A stretch of DNA of 64,000 nucleotides from Agroathelia rolfsii (lineage: Eukaryota; Basidiomycota; Agaricomycetes; Amylocorticiales; Amylocorticiaceae). The notes beneath the pieces are model-generated. The model saw only the letters and a program-made list of their open reading frames with translations, made no database searches and was not told the origin of the DNA. The DNA is taken from NCBI GenBank assembly GCA_018343915.1, contig JABRWF010000006.1, forward strand, positions 2,170,001 to 2,234,000. Direction: 5' to 3'. Positions 27,706 to 40,642 of the stretch are shown here, piece after piece. Both the position numbers and the translations under genes were made by a program. Every line of letters begins with the position of its first letter. Position 1 is the first letter of the stretch.

Positions 27706-29129
27706 TCAAGCTTCACCGATGGCAAAGATGATGGCTTGTTTACCCACAGCTGCCGCGATGCGTGGGATGCCCTTGGTGGCAAGGAAGTCAAAGTCACGGA
27801 TACGATGCGGTCGGGGTGCAAGTGAGAGCACAACAGGACTGGCGTGTACATAGCCGAGGTTGTGGATGTGTAGCACGGCGCCCTGTGATGGTGACTGAGT
27901 CGAGATCCCGAAGAAGTCTGGGTACGTGGGCGACCATCTGTGGACAAATATCAAGGGAAAAAATTATTTAGAATGGGTTGAGAGAAACATGGGCAAGAAC
28001 GAGGAATGACCTAAAACGATGTGCACCCTCGACGAAACTAGGACTGGTCGCCATAGGTTTACCACCCATTTTTGTGACGTCCCAGATGGAGAAGTGCGAG
28101 CCGTAAGCTGCGCCAACTCTATTAAAGAAAAAAACGTTCGGTTAGTTCCTCAGAACAAAACGCATTGAAAAAAAAAGCCCACATGTCGATAGCGCCTCGT
28201 CTCCATGCTGCCGATCCACCCCATGTATGTGAATTAGGACTGTTGCTCGCCAATGCCTTAGGGTCCACAAGTTCTATGAGGCTGGCACCGCGCCAGCTTC
28301 CGTGGGGATCTGAACGCCAGTCGATTAGGAATAGCGAGCCTCGCGAGTCGGCAATGAGAAGCTCCTTGCTCGTGTTGGGGTGTGACGAAACAGAGGAGAG
28401 GGGATGTGAGAAGGGAATAACGTATGCCTGGGGTTGCGAGCGTTCTTCGTGATGCGAGGGTGAGCGTGAGTCTGGTGATGGGATAGACGAGGAACGGTCG
28501 AGATCAGGATGGAGGTCCCAGACCATGAGCATCTAAGGAGCAAAAATCATTGTCAGGTACATACATGAAGGAGTGAATGAGTGATGCGTACCATGTCATC
28601 CGACACGGTGGCCAAGTATCTGGCACTATCTTCGGTTGATCCACCACAGAACGTCATGTCGTTGATTCTGCCATGGTGGCCACTCAGACCACCACCGAAG
28701 GAAAATATATGCTCAGTTGGGGATGTTGCTGTCTTGGTGAGTAGGTACAACCCATAGTCAGACCCTGCTGCTGCAATTCTACATTTATCCGAATATTAGT
28801 GCGGCTTGAGGAGTGTAGCACAAGTAACGCACTCGATGATCCATTCATCAGAGGATGCAGGCGATGCAGAGCGTGTAGACCATGCCAACGCGGTTATTGG
28901 GGTCCCAATATGAAACGAAGCAAGGACATTGACTTTTGACGCGCTCTACTAGGCTTGGATAGTCAGAAAAGAGCGTGTGTGGTAGTTTGTTGACAAGATT
29001 ATAACTTACTATGCTCAAGACGTCGACTGAGTGCTCGCCACCAATTGCAACAAGTGGTTCTTCTGACTCGTCGTGATAGCAGGCTCGAACCACTTGAATT
29101 TGGGATCCGTGCGTATATGTAAGATCCAT
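27706..29129 (-). CDS. NUP37: Nucleoporin Nup37, WD40 protein
   Basis: Nup37 is a seven-bladed WD40 subunit of the Nup107-160 (Y) complex of the nuclear pore, bound to Nup120/Nup160. From the ATG at 29129 the protein begins MDLTYTHGSQIQVVRA and reaches ACYHDESEEPLVAIGGEHSV. Spliced exons then give VLASFHIGTPITALAWSTRS, GHHGRINDMTFCGG, YLATVSDDMMLMVWDL, LLIADSRGSLFLIDWR, GAAYGSHFSIWDVTK and FRWSPTYPDFFGIS, in the same order as the WD repeats of vertebrate Nup37. The end is AAAVGKQAIIFAIGEA. Several introns of 50-100 nt are present. A longer frame starting at ATG 29331 would need an extra intron with weak splice sites, so I prefer 29129. Nup37 is absent from budding yeast but present in many filamentous fungi. 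Confidence 0.82.
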
Positions 29130-30137
29130 CGTGAGTAATAGCAACGACTTTGAGCCAAGTGCCTCTTGAGGAAGACTCGGAGCAGCCTGAGTGAGCAAAT
29201 GAACAATAACTTGAAGTAGTAATAACAATAAATAATGTGAATAACTTGAAATTGGACTGAGATATTTGCTTCCGACCGGCTTTACCGGACCTTTGGAGCC
29301 GCCCCCTGTCAGTGGTCGAGTTCGTCGTCATGATTCTGCTTTCTACTGCGACGACTGCCTACGACAGACAATTCGCTTAGTATAACCGGTTCTTTGCTGT
29401 TGTCGCTGTTTTTATTTTATTATTATTATATTTTTTTATTTGCTGAACTCGGCCTCAGTCTCGTCTATCATGATTATTCAATGCTACTAGTAACAGCGCC
29501 CGGGCCACTGCACAAAACTCGAACTGAGGCTGCCCATGCTCGGACATGCAATCTCCGTCAATTTCAAGTTGATTTATTCCTTCCATAAATATATCGGCTA
29601 TGCTATGAACGGGTCCATTTATGATTTGCCTCGTGTCCATGTCAGAGTGCAGCTCATCTTGCCACCCGTCGGACGAACAAGGCAATCCTTGTAAATTCCG
29701 TCGCTCGATCACATCCCATCCGCGCCCATCATTCTCCTCCACTCGCATCTGCATGGGCCAACAGCCTATGAGGATTCCAGATCAATCGTGGCATCAAAAA
29801 TACGCCATCGTGCATGTGTGTGTTTACACAACAAAATGCGTCGCCTGACTATCGTATCCAGGGCTAATGACGTCCTTTCTTCGCAAGCATAAACACAATG
29901 CGGTTCAGCCACTGTCAAGCCAAATTAAAAGAATTAAACAATGTATAAGTGGCGATGGTAAGAGGGCCAATCAGAACCACGGCCCACTTGCCGGGAACAA
30001 CGCACTCGTCCTTATCGTTGTCGAGGAGTACCCTATTGTTCCAAGCTTCCTTGTGCTGTGATGTCTGTATAAGAAGTCAGCTGTTCTACAGAGAAAACGG
30101 CTCCTCGTCCTCCGAACTCTGAAGCGGACCCTTCATC
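29130..30137. other. Intergenic region upstream of NUP37
   Basis: About 1 kb without a supported gene, including the probable NUP37 promoter and 5' UTR. An upstream ATG at 29331 and AT-rich TTATTATTATATT runs near 29410-29440 are present. Nothing else recognised. Confidence 0.45.
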
Positions 30138-31942
30138 ATGTTCTGTGCTCGTAAAAGCTTCTTGGCTATTATCAATCGCCTGTGGAGTCCTATTGCCAGC
30201 GGGTTCTGCGCCCTTCAGGCGTATATGTCTCAGGTACAGAAAGGACAAGGGTCAAGTATTACTTCGCCCAAAAGGAACAAAGGGAAGCAAGACCAGACAG
30301 CGGGCTCTCCCGCCACCACCTATAGGGTCTCCTCCTTCATCTCGCCCGACGACAGGGATTCGAAAGAGGAGAGTATAGACGATTACGAGAGAGCCTCGCG
30401 AATGGTCAAACACCCGAAAGTTCGCAGCATTGTTGCTCAGGTGGCAGATACAACTGGACCAAGTACGTACCTCATGATATTGCTCACCATATACTTGTGG
30501 CATTCCCGCTCGTTTTTCCATTCTTTAGATGACACTACCGCGGCCTACCCCGAACCAAACAGCATATCGTAAGCTGTTGTTCCCAGAACCTTATCAAACG
30601 ACTTACTATTATTTCTTCCGTGCACGGACCACCAGCACGAACGCCAACGAAGGACAGCCACTTGCCCAATCCCTCGTGTCCCCACTCTTCCATTTCTCTC
30701 TCGTTTATTACCTCTTCCCCCGCATTGCAAGCGCAATCTTGATCCTGAACCCTACTGCCCCCGAAATCGTCACTGTTGATGACAGCGTCATCGCCGACAA
30801 CAGTAACGTCGAACTTGTACTGGACGAGTCTGTCAAGTCTGCAAATTGTTTCAATGGATCAAATTATGCTCACAGATGGATAATACAGCAGTCATAGGAT
30901 GGAGTGCCATGTGCGTTGCAAGAAGGGCTTTTACGTGGTAGAACTCCCCGACACGAACGACGACAATATTGAGCAGTCCAAAGATGTCATTGAGCCAGGT
31001 ACGTCGTCCTAAATTTGTAACGGCGAGGGGCACTTGGCATCTTTACAGTTTTGTACTCCTCAGATTGTGACACTGCAGTCCAGAACGGGTCGTGAGCCAA
31101 TGATGATATCTTTCTGGTTTTGCAAATCTGCTTACCATCTTTGCTATTTACGTACTTAGAGTCCCTCGCACGAACACTGGACGGGGACAACCACTTTCCG
31201 GGACTCTGGAGTCTGTGTCGATCGTTCTTCCTCGCACCTCTTATCTTATGACCTCCATCTCTAGCGCAATTTCAATCCTGAACGTTCCCAGCGATACCAC
31301 CACCACCACGGCGACGACTAGCAACGACAACTTTGAACTTGATGGGTCTGTCAACTCTGTTATGCATTCTAACAGATTAAGCTCGAACTCACCAGATCTG
31401 GCAGTGTCGAGAGTTTCCTGGGCATCCCGTTCCTCCTGAACTTCGGAACTGGTGCCAGTCCTGATGATGCTCTTCAGCGAAACATTGTCAGTTTTTTGGA
31501 AACCAATGAGGATGAAGACATCGAACCTTTGCCGCTATACATTGAGCCCCCATTTTACAGCGTTGCCATAAGAGGACCACAGGAAGGACGAGGGGAGCAG
31601 CAACAGGAAGATCATAATACCGTTATCACTCCTCCTCCGCTTTCCCTAATTGCCGCGTTTGACAACGTCGAATGGGAAGACTCCTTCAGTCGGTCTTACC
31701 AGGCACCGCCACCGTACGGGCTCAGCCTGTCCGGATTTGGCTCACAGGAGGAGGATTCTCTTATCATACGGCAGAACGATGATCACGACGGCCTCGATAT
31801 TCACGGCGACGAAAGGGGCTTCCAGCTATTGCAGCAACAGGGCCTCAGGGAAGACCAATGGGCGAGCACTGCTTATATCGAACCTGAAAGCAGTGGTATC
31901 GTTGGAACACAGCGCGATAATCTCCTCGGACTGATTTTCTAA
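30138..31942 (+). CDS. Uncharacterised locus with duplicated segment, possibly arrestin-like; exon structure unresolved
   Basis: Several open segments on the + strand seem to belong to one or two spliced genes. The first (30138-30572) has an early hydrophobic N-terminus, then Lys/Ser-rich sequence. Two later segments contain diverged copies of one motif: ASAILILN...NVELVLDESVKSAN (from about 30727) and SSAISILN...NFELDGSVNSV (from about 31257). The second copy is followed by IKLELTRSGSVESFLGIPFL in another frame, then a clean 148-aa C-terminal exon (31496-31942) with a PPPY motif and several acidic Pro-rich stretches. An Ig-like beta-sandwich start plus a PPxY Rsp5-binding motif recalls arrestin-related proteins, but this is a guess. 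The frame breaks in both copies leave open whether the locus is functional or decayed. Confidence 0.35.
30727..31370 (+). repeat. Diverged tandem duplication (two copies about 530 bp apart)
   Basis: Copies at about 30727-30850 and 31257-31370 share AGCGCAAT..T..ATCCTGAAC, and the translations share (A/S)SAI.ILN followed by N..(V/F)EL..(D)..SV.S. Similarity is patchy, indicating an old duplication. Confidence 0.55.
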
Positions 31943-34291
31943 AAAGAAAGAGTGAATAAATGCAAGCACAAATGTGACCTGGGCGACTAACCAGCTTTGG
32001 CAGCAGCTGTGCTCCTCTTCGCAATAATCGTCATTAGGTATCAGGAATAGGAGCAGAATGTGTGGGAGGAAATTCTCGTTCGACCTGGTTGGACTTGGGA
32101 TGGTAGTTCAACACCGTGAACTGCCATCCCCTTATAAAGCTTGAGTCGTCTGATAAATTTTCTATTGTATTACATGGCCTCGTTTATCTCTCTTTTGTGA
32201 AGTCTCATATCCACCATAATCCCCTCTCGCGTAGATAAACAATTAGAAAAATGACAGATGCGTTGCTTGTTGCTATGGATTGCACACAATTAAGCATCTT
32301 ACTTATTGTTGCATGCTCCGTTCGTACTACCACCACCATGTCTAACTTGAACAATTAATCCTTGCTCAGTTCGTTTTACTATATATCGACATGATCCACG
32401 CCTATATTCATGTACCGCTCGTCTCGGCATCTTCTCTCACCCCTTTCGCTTATGTGCGCATGCTTCCTATTTCGGCGAACTAATTCATCACCGGGATGCC
32501 GTATTTCCCGGAAGTCCATTCTTGCGAAGTTGAGAAGCGGTGGTGGCAGTGTACATATGTTCTCCTCCCCCAGGCCCCAGGCCTGTCTTATTTTGGTTAC
32601 GTGCACCCGCGGCCAGTGGCCTGCTGGCTATTAGTACTCCCAGTGCCACAAAATTTCGATATCACCCTACAGTTATGTTTCTCCGCCGATAATGTATCAG
32701 TACACGATGCAGCACTATGCATGATGGTGGCGTAGTTTATGAGGATGACGAATGTGCTGCCGCTGATCCACGCTGACGATTATACGCTGTGCCATCTTTT
32801 TTTCTTCTCTATCGTATGTATTGCAGTGCCGGTGCGATGATCTCGAATTGGTACAATGAGCAGCCACATGTATCTTGTGACTGATTTCCATTTCCTCTGT
32901 GCTCCCGAGGGGCATAAGTGATCTAAAATATGCGTTAGCGTTTATGCCTCAGTCGTGAGACATCTGCGCTACTACACTGCACAGAGTGATGATGTGGAGA
33001 AATAAGGAGGGAACGGGAGGCCGTCCGTCATAGTTTACCACCATCAACATCTTGGCACGGAAGCCCTTCTTCAAACATAGCATCATGGCTATGCAGTCTA
33101 CTAACTTGAATGGGCGTCTATTTCGCCATCTAATATTAACAAGAACACGCATAAATGCCTCGATGCAAGCCTTAACGCGCACTCTCGGCATCTGCGCGCA
33201 AATATTATCATTAGTAGACACACCGTGTAGCACACTACATGTGCTATCATCTTTTGGACCACAGGCTTGCATAAGCAATTCCAATACCAAAACATCAAAC
33301 AGAAAGGGTAAACAATGAGAGCGTCGCGCAAACGCATGTATCATGAGAAGGTAGCGCCCAGCATGTCTACATGAAGCATCCATAGTTGAACCGTTGTGGT
33401 TTATCATGAACTGAATGTGCGGCTTGGAAGACGGGTACGTGGATACATGTACATTTTGGGTATAGCACGAGATGATGATGGAGACGGTTATCTGAGATAC
33501 ACCGCCCCTGGCCCCTTTCCTCTACCATTCTGTTGCCTTCCTTTCCCTCGTGGCCGTGGTTAGCTTGGTGATCATGAACGTAAGAAAGAAAAGGCAGACT
33601 GCAAAATAAAATGCAGCTGCTAGCGCCGATTAATTATTATCGTTCGTCCAGAGATTAAGATGGCCTGGTTTGATTGATATGGCCTATGGTGTTGGCTGGC
33701 TGTCGTCCGCAAGGCCATTTCAGCGCCCGTGAAACGTGGGCGTCGGCAGCCGGTGGATGCTTATGTAACCCTGTGCGGATGGTGTTTCGAGTCAAGAGGC
33801 AGACTGACCGGCACCGTAAATAAATGCCATGATGATGAGTCTAGCCTCCGAGTCGGAGCGCAGTCGAGAGAGATCTATAGCGCTACTGCAATAAATTTGT
33901 TACAGTAAGTGGATAGCGGGGGGGAGATGGGGCATAGCAGGAAAGAGCGGAATTCTACGAGGGCATGACGCGTACGCACAACTGTCGGCGGGGGCAGCGA
34001 TGATGATCAGCACGCGTTGGAGGGCGCAAGTCCAGTGCAGGCAAAACCAGCCCAGCTGCGGGCACGAGGCAGCCGTGATTTCCTAATTGGGATAAAGTCA
34101 CACTTCCGTATTTGGAAATATGACAAGCGTCCAGTTCGCGTCACGCGCCATATTTATATTCGCGTCGAGATAGCTTGAATCCCCCCCACACCACCTGTAA
34201 TCGCCCACATCCCCCTCCACTGCGCACTCCCCCTAGCATCATCGGGACTTCCAACCACTAAATCATTTACATCTAACTTCAACTTGCAACA
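31943..34291. other. 2.3-kb gene-poor region
   Basis: No supported gene. A 152-codon minus-strand ORF (32949-33407) is open from an ATG but shows no domain. A TATTTATA element at about 34151-34158 lies about 140 bp before the orphan gene at 34292 and may be its TATA box. Confidence 0.45.
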
Positions 34292-35243
34292 ATGCCACCT
34301 CAGAGGTCTCGCAACTATACTCGACGCGCATTGGCTACACCATCTCAGGCTTCCAGCGTTATCTTGCCTCAGCACTCGGATCACGTCGCGCCCTCGACCG
34401 CATTCAACATTATGCCACAGCTTCAAGAACCTAACGCCCTTGGCCTTAGTCTTACTAGCTCCTCTAAACCCCTTCGTTGTAAAATCTCCGCGTCAGAAAC
34501 GACCACGGCTCATCAGGCCGGGGTTAATGAACGGGAGTTGACAACCAAGGGTTTTAGAGGAGGCGGCGTCGACTCTCAGGCGTGGAGAGGTTACGAATGG
34601 GGGATGAAGAGGGAAGGAGAGGAGGAGGAGAAGAACAGGGATGCGTACTTGTGTGATTACTTACCTTCTTTTGTTATCTCATCTCAGTCATTAATGTGTT
34701 CATGAACAGCATATTTGTCTGAGACAATCATGAACGAGGGACCTTTGCTGGATAAGGGTCCAATCTATAAGTGAGTGTTGTATTAAAATTGCTTAGCAAG
34801 AATCTTACTTACATGGTGTTGCAATAGCCTGCAACTATCATCTGCACAGCAGCTGTGGTTATCAGAGATGAATGTGGCACTAGATGGAGTGCTGAATGAG
34901 GGTGCACATAAGTAAGTTTCTTGCCACATCATAATTGACGGTCATACTTACAATATATTTTAGTCCGCAGTCGTCCATGAAGCAGCGACGCCACAAGGTC
35001 AGGCTGTTGCCCCACCTGGAAATCGCCCGAGTCGAGGAGCCCCTCTATCCAGATGTCATCATGCGAGTTGAGGAGCCGCTCCTCCCTTTGGTGAGCCTTG
35101 TGACGAGGGCTGAGATCCCAAACCGTTACATCGACGAGTTCGAGTACAGCCGTAATGAGATCCAAGGTGCGCCAGCTGAGGCGGTGCTGGTGGGGGAAGA
35201 TGGTGCCGACTATGTCACCGGTTCGTCCTTGCTCTGGTCCTAA
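34292..35243 (+). CDS. Orphan 261-aa protein, spliced, no known domain
   Basis: Four exons (34292-34652, 34710-34770, 34828-34911, 34964-35243) join in frame through introns of 57, 56 and 52 nt, all GT..AG, giving 261 aa. The N-terminal 30 residues are basic and Ser/Thr-rich (MPPQRSRNYTRRALATPSQ). A Gly/Glu/Arg-rich middle follows, then a helical segment (LQLSSAQQLWLSEMNVALDG). The C-terminal part contains a near repeat, RVEEPLYPDVIM and RVEEPLLPLVSL, and ends VTGSSLLWS. There is no signal peptide or membrane segment. Three introns keeping one frame argue that it is a real gene. No family is recognised; it may be lineage-specific. The first donor (GTGATT at 34653) is the least certain splice site, with GTACTT at 34645 as the alternative that would give a stop. 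Confidence 0.6.
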
Positions 35244-36737
35244 ATACGAGCACGCCCGGGGGACTGAAATAGTTGATCTGTAAACTAAGAAGAATCGTTT
35301 CAACTTTTCTATCGTTTGTAATTTGCTGTCGTGTCACCTTGCTTTGTGGATTGTATTATGGCTGTTTTTATTTATTTATTACGCACCGCCTGTAAAATGT
35401 CCAGCCCGAAGGCACTTGTGATGAGTTGATTTTTTGGGAGGCTGCCTTCTGCTGCTGAATTGTATTATTTATTTGACAACGTATGCACGTGCAAGAGTGA
35501 ACCGGATCGATAAAATCTGCGAACTGATGTGTTATCTTGTCGAAGTATGTGCACTGCCCTCATCCTGTGCAACCCCAGAGAAGCACATATGTGTATTGAC
35601 TATCCAGAAAGACCTATGCGTGTCAGAAAAAGAATTGTATGAGTATGATGCACAGGAGATGGGACCGATACAAGACAAGGGTAATAATACAAACAACAAC
35701 AAAAAAATTAGAATAGGGTCAAGGATGAAAAACCATTTGAGGCGTTCATTTCGTACGCACGTGAAAGTGAAAACTCCGACGCTCACCTCTCTCCCACATA
35801 TGCTCGTACTCCCTCATTCTCGAAGGGGGCCTACGATGATGGTTGTTGTTCAAGAAAGGCCATGTCGAAATTTATACATGCGGCGGTTCTCGAACCTGCT
35901 TGCCTATTTAAGCAATAAAGAGGCAGTGAATCCTATCATGTGATCTTGGACGCCGGAAAAAAGGGGGGCTGGCGTAAGCTCCTCCGGTATGTGAGCGAGG
36001 AGATGGATCCGATATAGACAGGTGGGGTGAGGCGGTGGTGTCCCGAGTCTTACATGCGTATCTACATTATATGCAGGGATGTGGTATGGAGACCACCAGT
36101 TGTCAGCTTTGTTCGAAGCGTTAGTCTGGATTGACGGTAGATCGTTGACCATTAACCACCGAGACTGGCCTGGGATGTTGACAAGAAGCAAACCAGTGCA
36201 ATTATTTATGAGACTTGTATAGCCGCTGGAACAATAAACCTGTCAAAAAAAATGAGCAGATTCATGTATCCTTCAACTTGAGAGAGAGCCGCTATATCAG
36301 ATGATGTTCACATTCTGCGTATACGATCATCGCAAGGATTATCATCACCATCACAAGAACGATAGCTAGCAAATGGCGAAACTGAGACGGAGAGGTCGAC
36401 TGACGACTTTGGACACAACCTTGATGGTAATATACGCTTATTATCGATGTGGTCCTCCCGAGAGCTGTGCTTCACCATCAGCTGTGTCCAGATTGCCATT
36501 GTTTCTTTGATTTTTTTATGTGCACAGCTGATTCGCGTATTTAGCCCAAATGAAGGAGTTATAAAAAGAAGGGAGTAAAAGAATCAGTATGACTTGCGAC
36601 GGCGTGATGTTACCGAGTATATTGTCGTTTTTGTCTTTCTGTGAGAGAGTGATTATATCAGCACACAGGTACTCGAGGACGTTGTTTCTTATTTGTAAAT
36701 ACAAGAGAAGAAGACGAAATATGTAGCTATAGGTATT
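35244..36737. other. 1.5-kb intergenic region
   Basis: No supported gene. Open frames here start at non-ATG codons or lack composition typical of coding exons. It holds the 3' regions of the orphan gene and of DHX35, which are convergent. Confidence 0.45.
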
Positions 36738-39736
36738 TCATTTTGTGTGATATTTATGCCCATAGTCAAGTAACCTATCGCAAGGCATGAGCAATCCATT
36801 TTCTCAAGGTATTATTTGAGATTATATGTTGCTTACCAGTCCGGATCTATCTCGGTTAGAATACGGATCCTGCACAATTTTTTATTTTAATTAAACCGTT
36901 ATCAGCAAGGCCAGACCTCGAGGAAAAAGGAAATGAAAAAGAGACGCACTGAGTTTTCTTCGTCTCTTCCATTTCATGGAAAACCACCCATCCTGATTTT
37001 GGTTTTCTGGTGAATAGCACGGACGTCGGGTGAACATGTAAAACCTGACTCCCGGGTCAGCCATCTGGTGGATATCAGCGCAACCAATGCGCAAAGAGAA
37101 ATCACGAGGGAAATATACCTTATTTCCTCTAATGGTGCGGTAGGTCCCGTCTGCCATCCACCGTGCACCGTTGCGCCAGTATCCACTGACGAGACAGCGC
37201 CTCAATCTCTTGCCATCGCCTTCGCAGCTCTGAATAGGCAGGTTGAAGCGCTGCATGTACTTCTTGAGTTGGGAGCGGATCGAGACTGCCCGAGATAACG
37301 CTCTGAATGATAGCGCGTGGTTTTTGCACCATGAGGAAGAGTGGCCATAGCGCGTGAAAGCATTATACGCTGCGGATGACCTCATGAGTTATGATATCCC
37401 GATAATCACGAGTAGTCAATTTTTTTAAATTACCATTCAGGAGTGTCAGGTGGTCCTTTGGAAGGTAAAGAAAAAATAAGTCAGTTTCGGGCAGGAAAGA
37501 TGGCCAGAATATAGGACCCACGCCTTCCTCCGCGGTGAACTTCCTCCTTTCAAGCTCGTCCAAAGCGCCCTGCGCACCGTCTCTGATGACAAATATATCC
37601 TGTGAAAATCATTGAATGTCATGATTGCAAGCCGTCCAGCTGTATGACAAACCTGGACAGAAGTCATAGCTGCAATGGTCAAGATCTCTTCTCCACAGTT
37701 ATACTCTTTGGATGCAAATAGCTATTGGACCACAATCAGTTGTCTGTGGTCATCGATAAACACACGCACTTAACGCACCATTCTCGCAATCGCAACCTCA
37801 ACTGGGCACTCGGCGACTTGTTCACCAATAACGGTTAACCGCCCATCCTCCCCAATCATACCAGAAGCAACCAGACCTTCCAGAGCACGTAAAACGCTCT
37901 CAGCAGGAGGCGCACTGACCCAGTCGAACTTCATCAAATCGTCTATCCCGAGACTTTTGAGCTGCAGAATGGGTGTCGTCATGTCCGTGCGGCAAATCTC
38001 CGGGGGGGTGCTCTGAGGGAGCTGTTTAAACACGTCTTCAGTGTACAGACGATAACAGACCCCAGACGAAGTACGACCGGCACGACCAGCTCGTTGTGTC
38101 GCGGAGGCGACAGATATAGGCACGGTGGAAAGCGTGGATAAGGACGTTGTTGGGTTATAGGTTCGTATCTTGAAAACACAACGTCAGAATCTACTGGCAA
38201 TAATCAAATAACCAAACAACAAACTTTGACAAATCCAGAGTCGACAACGAATTTTATCCCATCAATGGTTACACTTGCCTAAGACAAGGAAAAACTTAGC
38301 ATATGTTTTGTTTGTACACTGAGCAGCATACCTCCGCAATGTTGGTAGAGAAAATGATCTTGCGATAGCCTTGTTCAGCTCGTTCGAATACTTTGAGCTG
38401 CTCGTCTGTGGTGAGACCGGCATGAAGAGCAAGTACAGTCAAGCGTGTAGCATTGCGGGGAAGTCTGGAGGTATACCTTATGAGTAAGTGCAAATAGCAT
38501 CTAGTTGATCTGGATTTACGTTGGAAGCATATCACTCATGATTTCGAGACAACGTTCAATGTCCTCTCTTCCAGTTAAAAATACTAGGATGTCTCCCGGC
38601 CCTTGCTAAATCACCATAACTGTGAAGATCAGCTCGACAGCGTGGACCAAAAGAACGCAGAAATTCACCTGTAAATTGATGTTCCAGGCGACCTCTGCAG
38701 CCTTCTGTACGTAGTCAGGTGTCGGCTCCGCAAGATATCCAACTTCAACAGGATATGCGCGTCCTTCCAGACTGACGATAGTTGCATCATTGGGATCGCT
38801 TCCTGTCGTGAAGTAATCCAAGAAAGAGGTCGCGTCCAGAGTAGCAGATGACACAATAAGTCGAAGTGCCGGTCGTTTACGGCGGATTCTACACAAGAGT
38901 GTTAGAAGAAGCAGGGGTGGAGCCACCAGATGAAAGTACTTTTTCAGGACACCAAGAAGCAGATCAGTATATATACTTCGTTCATGAGCCTCATCGATCT
39001 AAGACACGAGCATCATAGTCCAGTTTCTGGTCATTAAATTCAACGTATTAAAGTTTACTCACCATTATCACGCTATATCTGCTTAGTAACGGGTCTACCA
39101 AGGTCTCACGAAATAGCATGCCGTCCGTCATATAACGTATTCTTGTCTTCTGCTTGTCACTAACATCTTCAAATCGAATAGTATAACCAACCTGGTAAGA
39201 TAACGTCATTTTAGAGTTGCAAGGGCAATACAAAGTGGGATTTACTTCATCTCCTAGAATGGTTCCCACTTCAGTTGCGACCCTCGTAGCAACCGACGTA
39301 GCTGCAACACGTCGAGGCTGAGTGCATGCGATAACGTTACCATCAGCAGCCCACCCTGCTTCAAATAAGTATTGCGGAAGCTCTAAACACAAGCTAATAT
39401 TCAAGATATTGTCAGCATCCTTCTCTGGAACTGAACTCACGCGTCGTTTTTCCGCAACCCGTCTGTCCTACGACAATCATGACACCATACTTTTCCACGC
39501 TGTATAGCAGCTTTTCGCCTTAGACAGGAATTGGAAGACATGAGGGGTGGCAGGACGCAGATTCGAGCACAGATGCACATACGGTGCTTAAAGATCGGCA
39601 GCCTCTCACGCGCAGACGAGATTGACGAGGAATATATAGGAGCAGATTGTATGACATTTTCCTCAGTTTCAGTTGCTCTATCGAGCGTACTTCCGGGTCC
39701 TGTTGTACCGGGTTTCCAGAACTTCAGACCAGACAT
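36738..39736 (-). CDS. DHX35: DEAH-box RNA helicase DHX35
   Basis: DHX35 is an ATP-dependent RNA helicase found in human catalytic-stage spliceosomes and lost in budding yeast. The protein starts [15 protein letters not shown], a typical DHX35 N-terminus. In order it has motif I (GQTGCGKTT), Ia (TQPRRVAA), II (IDEAHERS, built across an intron), III (SSATLDA), the second RecA motifs (TNIAEASVTIDG) and motif VI (QRAGRAGRT). The winged-helix/ratchet and OB-fold regions follow ([44 protein letters not shown]). Splicing near the end gives [24 protein letters not shown] and TGA at 36738, matching the family ending DWL.ELAP.YY. If the last donor (GACTG/GTAAGC) were not used, the protein would stop at DPDW. 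About a dozen introns; length about 720 aa. Confidence 0.9.
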
Positions 39737-40199
39737 TACAGAGTCAAGTGCTAGGCAGTGGCCTTCGCCGAGTCAGCAAGTGTTATAAGATGGCGAGTAT
39801 ATTCGAAGCGACTAGTATTGGTGCCAGACGACAAACTGCTCGGAAGTAAATGCCACTAATGGAGGTGCTGCAGTAAGTAATTGATGACATTATGTTCATC
39901 ACACCTCAAGGAATATTGATTTGTGAAAAATGATAATGTCATTGAAGCGGCGGTAATTAGGAGTACTATACACAGTTATGTCAAGATATTACGCATGCAA
40001 TGAGTACAATAGCAGACTAAAACGAGGGATCATTGCCCTCGTCGTGATGACCCAAGAAGTAATGTAACAGGGAAAAGAAATGGAAGAGAGTTGTCTAAGC
40101 TTGAATATTGACATGATGTCTTTTCTTTAGTTTCAAAGGAAGTGATTGTCCACAGAGGGTCTTAAGCTATACCAGTCGCTGTTAGGAAAATGACTAGGC
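39737..40199. other. Intergenic, DHX35 promoter
   Basis: About 460 bases between the stop of the small orphan gene and the start of DHX35, both on the minus strand. AT-rich; no further feature seen. Confidence 0.45.
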
Positions 40200-40642
40200 T
40201 TAGTGAAAACACTGACGTACAGACGCCCAAATATCCTTTAACTTTTGTCTGAGTCCAATCCGGGGTTTCATGGTGTGTGGAATGTTGGCAGAATCAACGA
40301 CGTTATCATGATGCTCCAGTGAGGATTTGGATGTCTGAGAAGATCCTTGAATAGTGCCTTGGGCGACCGGTGCGCCATTGTCTATCATCTTGGACGGCGT
40401 CGGAACAAGGGATTCATTGTTTGGGACAATTTCTTCTGACATATGACTGTTAAGCGCCTGTGAAAGCATGAGCTTGTTGCTCAATACTCGAAAAAGAATC
40501 TTACCTGTGTTGTAACACTGGCACTATCACCGCTGGCCAGCGTTGCTTGGGCCAATTGCATGAGTGCTTCTGCCTCCCAAGGCTCGAGGAAAGCGCAGTA
40601 GACAACAAGGGAGAATGATGGATACGGTGGTCGAATAGGCAT
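40200..40642 (-). CDS. Small hypothetical protein (about 131 aa)
   Basis: Exon 1 (40642-40505) encodes MPIRPPYPSFSLVVYCAFLE and then an Ala/Gln-rich stretch. A clean 47-nt intron (GTAAG..CACAG, 40504-40458) leads into a Ser/Asn-rich second exon ending RQKLKDIWASVRQCFH and TAA at 40200. A GTACGT inside WASV could be another donor, in which case the end changes. There is no recognised domain or signal peptide. The intact splice joining two frames gives modest support for a real gene. Confidence 0.42.

Noticed and set aside
32949..33407. 152-aa minus-strand ORF from an ATG
   Set aside because: No recognisable domain, odd Cys/Met-rich composition, no introns in a genome where nearly all genes have them; kept only as a remote possibility.
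35434..35943. 169-codon + strand ORF
   Set aside because: Starts at TTG rather than ATG and lacks coding-like composition or domain.
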